Shown here piece by piece: positions 10,848 to 22,731 of a stretch of 64,000 nucleotides of DNA. Positions within the stretch are counted from its first letter, which is position 1; every line of letters starts with the position of its first letter. The translations under genes and the position numbers were made by a program. The DNA is from Entrophospora sp. SA101 (Eukaryota > Glomeromycota > Glomeromycetes > Entrophosporales > Entrophosporaceae): positions 1 through 64,000 of the forward strand of contig CAUDNR010003090.1 in NCBI GenBank assembly GCA_958430865.1. The letters run 5' to 3'. The notes beneath the pieces were generated by a model. That model did not search any database, was not told the origin of the DNA, and was given only the letters and a program-made list of their open reading frames with translations.

Positions 10848-12113
10848 TTATTGTTGTTCTTGTATAAATGAAACACCTTTATTGATATTTGCTTTTAATT
10901 CAGGGATTGCAGCATTGAGAAGAGTCTTTTCATATTCAGAAATATTACCAATTGGATGAATTTTTGAAACACCATTTGGCTAAAAAGAAGGTTTATAAAA
11001 ATCATAAATAAAGAATTATAAATGCTCATAAACATATATATATATATATATTTTTTAAAAAAAAAAATTCACTTACACCCAATTCAATATTCGAAGAAAA
11101 ATATTCTAAACCATCAATTTTATCCTTGAGATGAGTGCTGCTGTTTTCTTTATCAGCATTAAGATTGATATAAGATTGTACGACTATACCAGATTTACCC
11201 TTTATAGTTGCATCAAAAATAGAAGATGCAAATACAGCACCAGCATGAGCCATAGAAAGTGTGGCAGATCCTGTACCATCTTTTGCTTTAACAACTTCAT
11301 CACCGCCTAATAATAGCAATAATCATTTTCACATTAATAATAACATCTAATTAACTTGGAGCCATCAAATAATCACTCCCCATTATATTACCAAATTGAA
11401 TACGATTTGTTAATGAGGCAATTTGTTCTTGAGTGAGTTTGTGAGATGGTGAGACTTGAGATAAAAGTGGAATAATTGTGACGCCACTATGACCACCAAC
11501 CACAGGAACACGAGTTTCACGAGGGTCAGTATCTGAAATAGAACTGACGAAAGTGGAAGCACGGACTATATCAAGTGTGGTTACTCCAAAAAGTCTTTTT
11601 GGATCAAACACATTATGTTTCTTTAACACTTCTGCGACAATTGGAACCGTGGAATTTACTGGGTTGGAAATGACAAGAATGAAAGCTTTTGGAGCATATT
11701 TAGCAATATCTGTTGCTAATTTTTGAACTATCCCTGCATTGATCTGAATTGATATTATTTTGTGATGAATCAAAAAAAAATATTCATTATACATTGAATA
11801 TCCTCCATAATATAATTAATATAGTTAATAATACCTTAAATAAATCATCTCTTGTCATTCCAGGTTTTCTAGGAACACCAGCAGGAATAACTATAGTGTG
11901 TACATTGGTCAATGCATTTTTTAGTCCATCATCATTTGGCAAGTATCCTTGAACTTTTGCTGGTGTATTAATATGACTCAAGTCAGCAGCCACACCGGGA
12001 GTATTTACAATATCATAAAGTGCAAGTTCTGTTACAGCTTCGTTAAGTTTAAGAAGCAATGAGAGAGGTTGTCCAATACCACCGGAAGCACCAAGTACAG
12101 CTACTTTAACCAT
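10848..12113 (-). CDS. Malate dehydrogenase, NAD-dependent, 4 exons
   Basis: The proposed CDS is complement(join(10848..10979, 11077..11306, 11392..11743, 11835..12113)), 330 aa, the usual size. It interconverts malate and oxaloacetate using NAD. The N-terminus is [15 protein letters not shown], the Rossmann GASGGIG motif. Substrate-binding arginines lie in [11 protein letters not shown] and [10 protein letters not shown], and the catalytic histidine in [24 protein letters not shown] is recovered by joining exons 2 and 3. The C-terminus reads SFIQEQQ. There is no mitochondrial presequence (the Rossmann motif starts at residue 8) and no SKL-type peroxisomal signal, so a cytosolic form is likely. 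All introns are GT-AG and 91-97 bp long where measured. A second identical copy lies at 62027-63292. Confidence 0.95.
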
Positions 12114-12640
12114 TATTTTTTAATTTTTATTTTTTTTCGTTATAAAGTTTATTTGAGAAAATTTAGAAAATTAAATTGGTTTTTTTTTTCAGTTAAAAAA
12201 AAAGTATTCTTATTATTATGTAGGATCTTGATCTTAATGATCCAGACTTTTCTGTTTTGATAAGATTTACTTGTTACACCAACCAAAATAAACTAAAGAA
12301 TAAATTAAACTGTTTTTTTTAATCTTCAGTTTATGATTATCTGCTTTGTTTGTGTAATTGATTTTTATTTTATTATTTGGATTTTCAAACAATTTCAATT
12401 TTCACTAAATATATATATTTTTATTTTCTATCAACTTCCGATCAATTCAATTTAAGCATAATAATAAACAAATAATGCAAGAGAAAAAAAAAACTATTGC
12501 CATCTAATCATAAACTGATTTCCTTATCTTTGCTAAATCTATTAATAACTAACACTAGATTCTGATTAACTAATTCATTCATCCATACTACATCATTTTT
12601 ATATGATTTATTTAAAAAAGCAGATCCATGCATATATTAT
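12114..12640. promoter_or_regulatory. Upstream region of malate dehydrogenase and intergenic DNA
   Basis: This region is AT-rich, with poly-T runs near 12181 and 12313. No gene or known binding motif was recognised. The duplicated segment continues through it and ends, as far as the window shows, at 12821. Confidence 0.25.
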
Positions 12641-12699
12641 TTTAATTTATAATTTCCTCGAATCATATACAGTTAAATTTAAATTGACAAATGTAAAGC

Positions 12700-14300
12700 C
12701 TCGCGCTTCACACATTTTTTTTTTAGACAATCCTATTATATAGCTAACCCAACAACCAATTGTGGAACCATCTTCCCAAAAAAATGTCTCTAACAATATC
12801 AGGATTACTCTACCACCTCCAACAACTTTACAAGGTAATAATAATAGCAATTCCGTTAGACTCGATGATTCACTAAACAACTTGCCAATTATTTATTTGA
12901 TATCCTCTGCTTCTAAACAATAATAATTCTATGTTTTCCAGTCTTCTTCCTAAACAATCATCATCTCTTGCACCACTATATAGTAATATTAATAATAATA
13001 GAGTTGAACTGCCTTCCATTGAAGGTTTGGGTCATAATAGTCATAACAATTTCATATTCCCCAACGTCATTAATTCTTTCACTACTGACGCAAATAGCAA
13101 CAATTTAATAGACTCTCTAACTTCAAATTATGTGTCTGTTACAGCAACACTTTCTAATAATAACAGTAACGATCAATTTCCAACTTTGTCATCTTCATCA
13201 CCAATATTGTTACACTCCACTTACTAGATTATCATCAGTGTCAATTACATCTTTATCATCTTTAACACAGTTTTTAGACGAAATATGACTAATAATATTA
13301 ATGATATTGATGATAGTAGTTTTTATCATTACAATAATAAGAATGATTGTCATCAAAATGATGATGATAATGAAGTTGTTGAAGGTGATGAAGTAATGGA
13401 AGAAGTTATTATTAATGATAATAATGAAATTGGTAATAAATTTACTTGTAATAATCATAATAAAAAAATAAAAAAAATAAAAAACAAACATAAGAAAATT
13501 GTCAAGAACAACATCATCATTTAGGTAAAATAAATTAAAGTAAAATTTTTCTTCCATTTTACTTTAAACTTTTAAAATTCACAACTAACACACATGTTGA
13601 TAAAAATAGATCAATTAGTTTATAGCTCCAAAGAAGTTCTTCCATCTTTGGAATTTAATCGAACGGTTAATTGGAAATTTGGATATTGGCTAAACATTTA
13701 TCTTGGGAAAATTTAAAAGTTAGAAAAAGATTTTTATGAGGTACTGACATATATCTATTGATGATTCTGATGTTGTAACAGGTATATTGGAAAAAGAGAG
13801 TGAATGAGTAGATGGATGGATGATGGGATTAATACATTGATTATAAATTTCTGATTTTTTGTTCTTCTCCTTTTTTCTTCTTCTTATGATAATAAGTACT
13901 TATACATACAGGCAATTATATTCCAATTCAATATAATTTCAAATCTATTCCTGATTATCCAGATTATGACCTATGTGTGACTATTCGTGTCTGTCCAAAC
14001 TATTTCAATACCCAAAATCAACAAGAAACAGTTATAAAAGTAGAGCTTGGGGGAATCATGATAGTGTTAGCTATAAATCGAAAAGATTGAAAAGATGTGA
14101 GCAAGCAATTAAACCAATAAAATTTGTTGAATTTAGATGTTTACGCATATATATTAAAATTATTTTATTATTAGCATAATGAATTGTTTGGAAAATTAAA
14201 AAGGGAAAAAAATAAAAATCTACCTCTATATCTCAGTCAAGTATTTTACCAAATTTGGAAATACTAAATGCCGTAATGATCGATGGTATGAAAAATTCTA
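12700..14300 (+). pseudogene. Decayed or unresolved coding region of unknown family
   Basis: Several plus-strand segments look protein-derived but do not join into one frame. They are: a segment with QPIVEPSSQKNVSNN and LPPPTTLQGNNN (about 12740-12900); 12931-13224 with VELPSIEGLGH and Ser/Asn-rich sequence; 13285-13521, acidic then Lys-rich; about 13593-13716 with SSKEVLPSLEFNRTVNWKF; and about 13910-14035 with YIPIQYNFKSIPDYPDYD. The order (Ser/Asn-rich, acidic, basic, then a globular segment) resembles a low-complexity regulator, but I do not recognise the family. It could be a real multi-exon gene broken by the N gap at 14311, or a pseudogene. Confidence 0.3.
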
Positions 14301-14310
14301 GAAGAAATTC

Positions 14311-14320
14311 NNNNNNNNNN
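14311..14320. other. Assembly gap (10 N)
   Basis: Ten N mark a scaffold join or a gap of unknown length. Features spanning it should not be trusted. It lies about 1.5 kb to the right of the last position in the left duplication copy that the window lets me compare. Confidence 1.
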
Positions 14321-14411
14321 CCATGCTGCATATTAATATATAGACATGATGCCATTACTATTACACATGTCTTTTATTTTCTGGTATTTACTATTACGGT
14401 ATTTGCGGTTT

Positions 14412-14679
14412 TCACGGTTTTACGGTTTTACAGTTTATGTTATTTATGGCAAATAATACGGCACATGCCGTAACCGTATTATTTCTGTTTGGAAATTCCG
14501 ACGACAAGTATACTTTGGATCTATATTTTTTGACAGCATACTCTGCCAATTTTCCAATAATTCCATTCCTATATAGATCCATGTATCTCCATGATTTCTT
14601 GCAAAGTTCCATTAGAATTTCTTTCTTTACTATTTACTAGGTTTCTCATGTGTAATTTTCTTTTAGATGGTCTTGGCAT
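14412..14679 (-). pseudogene. Internally deleted relic of the 719-aa DDE transposase family
   Basis: On the minus strand an ATG at 14679 opens MPRPSKRKLHMRNL, resembling the start MGRPSKRQIQIKKL of the transposase at 46217-48376. About 60 nt later, in another frame, comes KSWRYMDLYRNGIIGK and then AEYAVKKYRSK, matching RRSFRYMDAYRKGLTGK and AEYAVKKYRSH at the transposase C-terminus. About 600 codons between the two ends are missing and the frame shifts at the junction. The relic therefore cannot encode a transposase. Confidence 0.7.
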
Positions 14680-14818
14680 TTTATAAAATGAATAATATTA
14701 AAAAAAAATTGGTTATTTTTATTGGTGCGATATAAACTAATGAAATTTATCAGCGATCACTTACTTTTTATGAAAAGAATTTTTAGTCTGAAATTTTGAA
14801 TGTTAATAAAAATTTTTA

Positions 14819-14959
14819 ACTTTAAAAGTTTATAGCACAAAATTTTTATATCAAAAAAAAAAAAATTGAACCATATACTTTTGTAAGTTAATATATACCT
14901 AAGAAACAAAAGTATATTTTTTTTTGATATAAAAATTTTGTGCTATAAACTTTTAAAGT
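14819..14959. repeat. Near-perfect 43-bp inverted repeat with 55-bp spacer
   Basis: The left arm 14819-14861 and right arm 14917-14959 are reverse complements. Arms begin with ACTTTAAAAGTTTATAGCAC and end in an A/T run. A second short complementarity (ATACTTTTG with CAAAAGTAT) lies inside the spacer. It can form a long hairpin and looks like a foldback element or MITE core. No clear target duplication was seen. Confidence 0.8.
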
Positions 14960-15509
14960 CAGGTGACCATTTTTGACATTTATAGATGACGTACACCATA
15001 TGATTTGGATGATCTGGATCATAGTAAAATTTTATTATAATCGAATGTCTTCATGCCCTCGCTTGATATCCTTGCTGTGTAGCAACCACCACCAAATTTG
15101 AGATATAACTTCTTTATCATATGTATCTGCTTTAAGAAAATTTTAAAGAAGGTTGTTAATGAAACCTGACCCTCAAAGTCAAGTTTTGCCTTTATATTGT
15201 TTGACGCGTCCGATTGCAAGTATAAGTAGAAATAAATGTCCAAATATTACATTATTATGAATATTTACAGATTTTTGATCACTTAGGTATGTCTTTTATA
15301 GTAAAATCATTTATTTTAAAAGTAAATATAATAAATAAATAGATATTAAAATTTTATCTTTACTATACATAAATAATGATTAGAATAGTAAACAAGCAAC
15401 AATAATGATTAAATTAAAGGTGTTTTATCCCTGACTTTATTCAATTAATTATTTATTATTAAATATAAGTTAAAATAAAAAGAAATTTGTATACATTAAT
15501 AAATAATAA
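14960..15509. other. Unassigned sequence
   Basis: A minus frame at 15019-15243 contains a protein-like segment (KLDFEGQVSLTTFFKIF, then KFGGGCYTARISSEG) that I do not recognise and that has no visible partner exons. The rest is AT-rich with nothing supported. Confidence 0.2.
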
Positions 15510-15690
15510 ATATAATCATTGAATGATTGATAAACGTTTGTTAGTATATTTTGCAAGCTTCATAGACCTTGTTCTTAATGCTTACTTTGAACACTCCTAT
15601 ACAAAATATTGAATAATTGATAAAACATTCGTTAGTATATTTTGCAAGTTTCATAGATCTTGACCTTAACACTTACTTCGATCTCCTACA
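15510..15690. repeat. Two tandem copies of a dispersed repeat
   Basis: Two imperfect units (about 15520-15600 and 15607-15680) share blocks like TTGATAAA, TTAGTATATTTTGCAAG and TTCATAGA. Relatives occur on both sides of the 719-aa transposase, at 45669-45875 (same strand sense) and 49765-50000 (reverse complement). Confidence 0.55.
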
Positions 15691-16499
15691 CAAACTGGAT
15701 CTTAATTTTTATTATCATCCTCAAAAAGCGATGATTTGTTGTCGTTGTTTGCTATTAATATTATTGTTTAATGTTGCTGTAACAACTGCTGATTGATGGA
15801 TATTCATAATAATTATTAATGAAACTTTAATCAATATAATGTCAGAAATATAAAACAATCACCTTTTAGTTTTTGCTGAATCCCATCTACAAAAATTCTT
15901 CATGACTATTAAATTTCTATAAAATAGTTTTTCGTGAACCTCTCTAAAACTTATTAACTAATACCCCCATAAAGTAATAACCATGTGAAAGCTTAAAATA
16001 TTCTACACCTTCTCATTTACTATCAAGTTTTTTAAAGCGATATTGAGAAATAATTTGAGCTTTGAAGTGAAAAAGTATTACCGTTTTTGAATAGCCGTGA
16101 ATTCATGTAGAGAAGACCTTTCTATATGAAAGAGTATTCATTAGAAAGCTTTAACGGAGTACTTTTAGTTTTCTATAACAACAACGTTCGAGTTTATTAT
16201 AAAAATAACGAGATATTTTTAAAAAAAAACTTCATATGACACGAACTTCGAATTTATTTTCACATATAGAAAAGGGAATAATAATAATAATAACGAATTT
16301 CTTTGGCTGGAACCATGCTGTGGCGAGGTTTGACGTAATCACTTTGTATTTATGAAATGCATAATAATGAAATTCAACCAGGTGTGTGATTATTTTGTAA
16401 GTAACGAGCGATTGAATTTACCAGTTAAAAAATTTCACGTGACTAAATTAACCGGAACATAAGCTACAAGTTGATATAAATTTTTTTGCGTAATTGAGA
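15691..16499. other. No gene seen
   Basis: This is AT-rich intergenic sequence. A fragment near 16318-16342 (GTGGCGAGGTTTGACGTAA) resembles the end of the MITE family at 51471-51635, but the other end is missing. Confidence 0.3.
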
Positions 16500-16534
16500 T
16501 ATTCGGGGTGTCCAAAACTTTTGCCAAGGTACTG
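16500..16534. mobile_element. Solitary Tc1/mariner-like terminal repeat
   Basis: The block ends GCCAAGGTACTG followed by TA (16535-16536) and includes TCCAAAACTTTTG. This is the usual form of a Tc1/mariner right end (in reverse sense, CAGTACCTTGGC...). No matching left end or transposase lies within several hundred bases, so it is a remnant. Confidence 0.4.
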
Positions 16535-16571
16535 TATAAAATTTTTTGGACCTGTTGGATAATTTTTTCGT

Positions 16572-16770
16572 TTACCCAATGATATATCCAACTGCGATAT
16601 TTGATCCTCCTCCTTTACTCTTAACTTGAAGATTTAATGAATCAGATTTTTCTTTATTATCAAGAAGTTTATCAAACGCGTTTTTTGTATGTTCCAATAC
16701 CATCCATCATCAGTATCATTTAAACTAGGCGGTGTAAGCTTTTCTATATCAATATAATCATCATCTTCAG
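16572..16770 (-). pseudogene. C-terminal coding fragment of unknown family, frameshifted
   Basis: The minus strand reads SEDDDYIDIEKLTPPSLNDT, then DDGW, then after a one-frame shift EHTKNAFDKLLDNKEKSD, and ends GGGSNIAVGYIIG with a stop at 16572-16574. Both parts look like genuine protein with an acidic linker, but no family was recognised. The frameshift near 16697 and the lack of upstream exons suggest a decayed gene end. Confidence 0.35.
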
Positions 16771-17086
16771 ACTTTACATGTTTATTGAAGCTCTCTCAGT
16801 TGACATGGTATTCTATAAGCTTTGCAAGTGATTACTTCGTTTCTTTATAACCTCATTACAACAAAGTGGAGAAAATTCCATTTATGCATGTTTGATAATC
16901 CGGATACAAATATAATAGTAATAGTAATAGGTATTCATGCAACATCAGTGACACGTTTATTTTTATAGTCGAATATTTGGGATGCTATGACACAATAAAA
17001 CGATTTAATTCTCTAACATGCCAAATTATTTATTAATATTAATATATTATTATGATAAAAATGATAAATCTTGCAATATATGCAAT

Positions 17087-17969
17087 TTACAACAACATAT
17101 TTACACCAGTTAAAATACATGTGACTAATAGACCAAGTAATCCTATTGTACCAAATCTACCTCTGCCTCTTTTTACTGGATCACCTGTTTGATAACCTTT
17201 TGCATAAGCCACACGACCTAAATAATAGTAATGATATAACACAATGGTATTATTACGAAAATTGCTGTAATTATTTAAAAATAATAATTAATGACGATTA
17301 TTTAATTACCTATAATCCAAATTAATCCTGCGACAGAAGCGATTTTTGGATATTGTAATCCACTAAAAGTCAATCTAATCATCAGATTAAAAACAAAACA
17401 AGTATGTGAATTATTATTATTATTTACTATTCATTTATTAATATTAATTAAAATTAATATTTACTTACAAAAATAAAAACTGTGGGTAAGTTTCAAGAGT
17501 ATTCTGAATTATTAAAAAAACAAACTATAATTTAGTTATTTATTTCTTCGAGAAACTAAATGACTTGATGATTTTGATTGGTTGTACCTGATGAGCTCTT
17601 TGATAACAATTGAAAATAAATTTGTTTTTATCTTTTTCTGCTTCTTCGTTCGTCGCATACACTAAAAAATCAATCAAAAACACTTTTAACTAACAATCAA
17701 TCCATCAACCAACCAATCAATCAATCAAATAATTAAAAAGAAACATTTACAAATAGGATATTTGACGTTGTATTTTTTCCTTGCAGAAACAACACTGAAT
17801 GAAAGATAAATTGTTAAAATAATAGATGCGACTCCAGTTAAGATAACCTAAAAACATTATTTATAAAATAATAAATAATTAAATTAAATAATTAAAATAA
17901 TAAATTAATCAAATGGATAATAAAATACATTACATATCCAAAATCGTCTGAAATTTCAATTTTTGCCAT
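17087..17969 (-). CDS. Microsomal glutathione S-transferase 3-like (MAPEG family), 6 exons
   Basis: The proposed CDS is complement(join(17087..17217, 17310..17374, 17469..17503, 17588..17661, 17751..17847, 17934..17969)), 145 aa, close to the 150-aa family size. MAPEG proteins are four-helix membrane enzymes of the ER or outer mitochondrial membrane that use glutathione for conjugation and peroxide reduction. The spliced product runs MAKIEISDDFGY, VILTGVASIILTIYLS, SARKKYNVKYPI, FIFNCYQRAHQNTLE, YPQFLF, GLQYPKIASVAGLIWIIGR, AYAKGYQTGDPVKRGRG and a final hydrophobic helix. RAHQNTLE, GRVAYAKGY and the basic RGRG loop are the MGST3 signatures. All introns are GT-AG and all junction phases agree. 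The gene is divergent from the methyltransferase at 18779. Confidence 0.92.
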
Positions 17970-18778
17970 TGTAATTATAATTTATTTTGATTTTTATTTT
18001 TGATAGATTTTTTATTTTGATAGATTTTTTTATTTTAGAAAATTTTTTTAAAAAAAAGAACTGTTGATACATTATAAATATGTACTTGTACCTACCTATA
18101 TATGTTGTTAGTAGTTTCACAAATAAACAAATACTTCTTGTGTATTAAATAATATTATATTATATTAAGAATAATCAAGAATAATCAAGAAATAATTTAA
18201 TTTTATTAATAATCCAAAGATTTTAAAAAATTTATTTTTCGGTTGCGTGATAGTAATTGATTATTCGGAAAAATACTTACCCTTCCCAACGTTCCAGAAC
18301 TGTAAATTACTTTTAATTGCTATTTAGAAAACAATCGATCAATTATTGGATGGATCACACAATGGGCAGTCTTTATTTGGGAACATTTATACTATATATT
18401 GATGATTATGATGATCCTTGAAATCCTTTGTAGTATTATTATTATTTTGTTGCCTTAATGTAACTTTTAAACATGCAATTTGTACATTAATAATAAGCTA
18501 AAATGAAGATCCTAATAATAATACCAATTCAAAGCCTAATTAATTGTAGTCTATTGCGAGTTTTTTGGGATTTATTGTTGTTATTATGCACTTATATGAC
18601 CACACTAGGCTACATGTAGTAGATTAATTTTGCGTTTCGGCCGATTAATTTATTATATATAAATTCGAATATTTTGAGTATATGTTTTTTTAAAATACAT
18701 TCTTAATTAATTAATTCATTCATTAATTAATACATTCATTTGTTTATCATTTGTTTTCTTTTACCCATCCTATCCAAA
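17970..18778. promoter_or_regulatory. Divergent promoter region
   Basis: This 809-bp AT-rich spacer lies between the MGST3-like gene (minus) and the methyltransferase gene (plus). It contains a short tandem TTTTGATAGATTTTTTA near 17999-18035 and an ATTAATTAATTCATTCATTAATTAAT-like stretch near 18705-18730. No known binding site is clear and no gene is seen. Confidence 0.3.
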
Positions 18779-20016
18779 ATGGGAAGCACCATTAGTATTG
18801 GTGATATCAGTGTAAAGAAATATTATAAAAAAAAAAAAAACCGTACAAATTTATCATTTTTGTCATCTTCTTCATCTTCTGATGATAAATCTTTGTGTTC
18901 ATCTAAAAGCTCGGATGGGATTAATGTTTATATAGATGGCAGAAGATATCTTGAAAGTTCAAAATATTCTTTACCGAACGATGATGAAGAGATTGATAGA
19001 ATGCACATGCAACATTATATATCAAGATTTATTTGGCAAAAAAATTTTTGTTCTCCTTTAGATGATTTGCTAAGATACGGTGGTGCAAAAGTTTTAGATG
19101 TTGGGTAAGTGTACTATTTGTTGTTGTTATTTTAATAGGAAATATTTCCAAGTAGAAAATACTAATAAATAATAATGATAATTAGGTGCGGTGCCGGGAC
19201 ATTTTTGCTTGAGATGGGACATGATTATCCCGAATCAGAATTCCTAGGAATTGATATTTCGCCAATGTATCCATCAGAAATTAAACCTTCTAATGTGAAA
19301 TTTGAACAAATCAATGTTCTAGAGGGTTTACCATACGATGACAACTCATTTGATTTTGTTGTTATAAGAAATATGATAACTGCTTTTTCTATAGACGATT
19401 GGGATTTTTGTATACAAGAATTAATCAGAGTCACTAAACCAGGTGGCTATATCGAGGTAAATATTATTGATATTAAATATTAATATTGTGTACACACACA
19501 TATTTCCATTTATAATAATAATATTATTATTATTATTATTTTAGAGTTCAGAATTTGAAATACCTGCTTCAAATAGAGGTCCAGTAGTGAAAAGATTATC
19601 AGAAGCATGTAAATAAATTACAATAATTTTATTTACTATTATTATTATTATTAAACATTTCTAATTTACATTTTCACTTTCCTTTTCAAGGGATTGAAAT
19701 AATGAAAGCAAAAAGTATAGATATAACTTATTCAAATAGACTCAAAGGTTTATTTTCATCTTATAATGATTTAATAAATATTAATCATAATATTAAATTA
19801 CTTCCAATGGGTACATGGAATGGTGATGGGGTGGGTAAAATCATGGCGGAAGATTTGGTTTTATTGGCAAAAGCTTTTGGTCCTATATTGTTACTCTCTT
19901 GGGGTATAACTTCCGAGCAATATAATTATTTAGTTGATAATTTAACTAATGAATTGGACGAATACAAAACTTATTCTAACATTCATGTAATTTATGCTCA
20001 AAAAAAAAAAATTTAA
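18779..20016 (+). CDS. SAM-dependent methyltransferase, class I, 4 exons
   Basis: The proposed CDS is join(18779..19104, 19186..19456, 19545..19608, 19691..20016), 328 aa. I chose the ATG at 18779 (MGSTISIGDISVKKYY) because its context, MGxxxS, is a typical N-myristoylation start; an in-frame ATG at 18740 would prefix a hydrophobic stretch. After a Ser-rich linker come HMQHYISRFIWQKNF and the SAM motif I VLDVGCGAGTFLLEM, which is split by intron 1. Then follow LGIDISPMYP, the acidic and aromatic motif LPYDDNSFDFV, and motif III ELIRVTKPGGYIE. The exon 3-4 join gives RLSEAWIEIMKAKSID. The fold is the Rossmann-like Methyltransf_11/25 type. Substrate is unknown; such genes are numerous in Rhizophagus-like genomes. 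Confidence 0.85.
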
Positions 20017-21428
20017 CTAATTACATTAATTAATTTTGAATTTCTTTTTCTTATTTAATATAAAAATAATATACAGTAAATGATGGCCCTATTGTATGGA
20101 AAGGAAGGTTGTTTTATATCATCTGCTAATTTAGCATGGCTTGATGGTATCATTTGACTTTTCTGAGAGAACCGCATCTTTTTTTTTTATTTTATTATCA
20201 AAAAAATTTTACATGATAAATTAAACACAATGACCGCTCTATCTGTATTCTATCTATATTTTTATAATAAACTCTGAATTTTGCCTAAAAATTACTGAAA
20301 ATGGTGCTTTTAAGACATAAAATGAAAATTTTTTAAAGGTCATTTTATAATCAAAATTGTTTTTTATAATCAGTATTAGCACATCAGGCTATTTTCTTTG
20401 ACATGGCAGACTTTAAAGAAAGAATTGGCAAATTTTTATGCTTTCAAGTAAACATAATCTTGTACTTTTACTCTTTCAAGCACGATTTTCATTTGTCGGC
20501 AGTTTTTTCTTTGAAGAGTAATAATGGAAAGAAGTCTATATTTTTCGATTTTAGAGACACCATTCTCAGAAAATATATGGTTTGTATGAGGGGTTTTTTT
20601 CCAGGAGGACAAAAAAGGATTTTACATTGACATTAATAATATTGTAACTATTTACTTTCCACTTTTCGTATTTATTGATTATTCATTTGCAGTAATTTGA
20701 ACTAAATAATTTTCATAATTCAAGATGATTTTTTGAACTCGTTTGTGTAACAAAAATAATAAAACGCGCATTTATTTTTGAGGATTCTTTTTAAAAAAAA
20801 GAGAAATTATTATTTTGTTTTTAAAAAAATGTTCTTCAATTCTACGCGTAACTCTTTATGTAGAACAGCTTTGGATTAGGAACAATACCTATTTTGCCTA
20901 CTTTATACGGCAAAATTTTGAAATTTTTTCCTTTAAAGTTTCAAAAATAATTGAAGTGCAGATCTTTTTACAATCTATTTTTAGAGTTTCCCCTGTTTCT
21001 ATTGAAAAGTTCCCGTGTATCTATCAATCAATCGATCCATCTATATAGATGAATAAATAAAGTAAAAAGGAAATTAACCAGCAGTAATCTTTGTAAAAAA
21101 AAATTTTGGAAAACAAGATGCGAAAGCATCACCAAATGGAAGGAAGGGATCACAATATTATTTATTAATAACAATGGTAATATAATAGAAATAGAATAAA
21201 TATAAAAGATCATGAAATTTAAATATTATGTAATTTTCTTGGTGAATGTATTTTTTTGCTTTGTCTTCTGTGTTCTAGTGTATTTTCCCAAATATATGTA
21301 TACCAAGTTTATATAATAAAAGAATGGAATTGAACTATGGCGATGCCACGTGTCAGTAGGCCTCCCTCCTTTTGAGGAGGCGGTTATCATTGTACTATAT
21401 AGTACGATCTTCCCTTTTAAATATTGAC
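20017..21428. other. Intergenic; upstream of Sld5
   Basis: No gene is supported; the short frames (20403, 20815) have no family character. A weak likeness exists between about 20560-20600 and 32955-32985 (both contain GAAAATATATGGTTTGTATG-like sequence), so an old repeat is possible. Near 21359-21382 a CCTCC...GGAGG hairpin sits about 50 bp before the Sld5 start. Confidence 0.3.
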
Positions 21429-22731
21429 ATGATCAACACAAAAATGGTTGTTCAGGCAAAACAAAAAAAAATGTATCTAGATAAACAAGAATTTATGATG
21501 GAAGATAATGTGGACAATATGGTGATTGGAATGGGAGAAGAAGAAATGTCAGAAGAGGAAGAAGAAGAGGAGGAAGAAGAAGAAAGAAATTTTTTTTCAA
21601 AAACTGATTATGAAAAAGTAAAAACAGCTTTAATAAATGAAAAATTTGCTCCAGAAATTTTACCTATTGAGCCAGCTTTAGATAATTTATATGTTGAATT
21701 AAATAATCAAGTAATGAATGATTCACTTGTTTATATATATATTTGGGGAAAAATACAAGATTAAAAAAAATAAAAAGAAATATATTAAAATCTATATATA
21801 TATAATTTATATATAATAAGATGGAATCAGCTCTTAATAATTTTAGAAATGCAAAAAGTGAAAGCTCTTATATAGGTTTCATGTTGCTTGCAGATGTTGA
21901 ACGTATGAAATATATAATACAAAAATATACAATGATACGAATAAGCAAAGTAAGTATTTTTGTTATTTTTATTATTTATTAATAGATTTATGTTAAATAT
22001 ATATATTAAAAAACATAATTATATAAATCAAAAGATTGAAAAACAATTAGAATTAATATTAAACACACCAGTGTATTTACAAAGATTGTCTGATGCAGAA
22101 TCAGTATTTGCTAACAAGTAAGTCATAATTATGTAAAAACAATTATAAATAAATCATATTATAATTAATATTGATTATTGTTTTTAAAAAAAAAGTTACA
22201 AAAAACTTATTAAACAGTTTGAAAAGGATGCATTTTTAGATGATATAAATGATATAGGTGATGATGAAATTGAAAGGGTGGAAGAGGAAAATAGTATTGA
22301 AGAATCTGAAGATATAGGTTAATATAACAGTAATAATAAAATAAATAGATTTTTCTGATTTAATTAAACTTCATTTTCTTTTTTAGATTTATTATCAAGT
22401 CAATTGGATCTTCAGAAAACAATATTTTGTCGTGCTATAAGAATGGTTCATGAAAACCAACTTCCTAAAAGGTATATATTATCCACACTATTATTTATTT
22501 TTTATTGAGGAGGAGGTGAATGTAAAAATAAAGAATCTATATATTTATTAATTAATTGTAGTAATGATTACAATAATTATTAATGTTTTTCATCATTGCC
22601 ATTTATTATAACTATTTTTTAGTGATGGAGAAAATTATTTTTTGGATAGAATGTCACCAAATGAAATATATTTATTAAGATATTCTGAAATCAAACAGTT
22701 ATTATTAGAAGGTTATGTGGAACTTATATAA
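21429..22731 (+). CDS. SLD5: GINS complex subunit Sld5, 6 exons
   Basis: The proposed CDS is join(21429..21710, 21821..21949, 22035..22117, 22196..22317, 22387..22471, 22623..22731), 269 aa. Sld5 is one of the four GINS subunits that join Cdc45 and Mcm2-7 to form the replicative helicase. The N-terminus carries a Met/Glu-rich acidic extension. The helical A domain follows: ALINEKFAPEILPIEPALD, then ALNNFRNAK, then DVERMKYIIQKYTMIRISKIEK, the central helix typical of Sld5. A second acidic insert (DDEIERVEEE) comes next. The C-terminal B domain ends NEIYLLRYSEIKQLLLEGYVELI, matching the family's terminal hydrophobic strand with V-x-L-I. ATGs at 21429 and 21444 are both possible starts. The protein is longer than the animal homologue (about 223 aa) because of the two acidic inserts. 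Confidence 0.87.

Larger units (their letters stand above)
2926..12821. repeat. Left copy of a 9.9-kb near-perfect direct duplication
   Basis: Every block compared recurs at +51179, through to the window end at 64000. It contains the 3' part of kinase A, its flank, the RABL6-like gene, coilin, the Tc1 relic, malate dehydrogenase and about 700 bp beyond. Microsatellites such as the AT run near 6560-6578 and the A-run near 10791 keep the same length in both copies. The left boundary is set by the last difference seen (C at 2925 versus T at 54104). Confidence 0.93.

Noticed and set aside
13210..13557. Ile/Asn-rich minus frame
   Set aside because: Translation of low-complexity AT-rich DNA, antisense to a more protein-like plus frame.
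15510..15690. CRISPR-like repetition
   Set aside because: Two imperfect units without regular spacers in a eukaryotic context; an ordinary tandem repeat.
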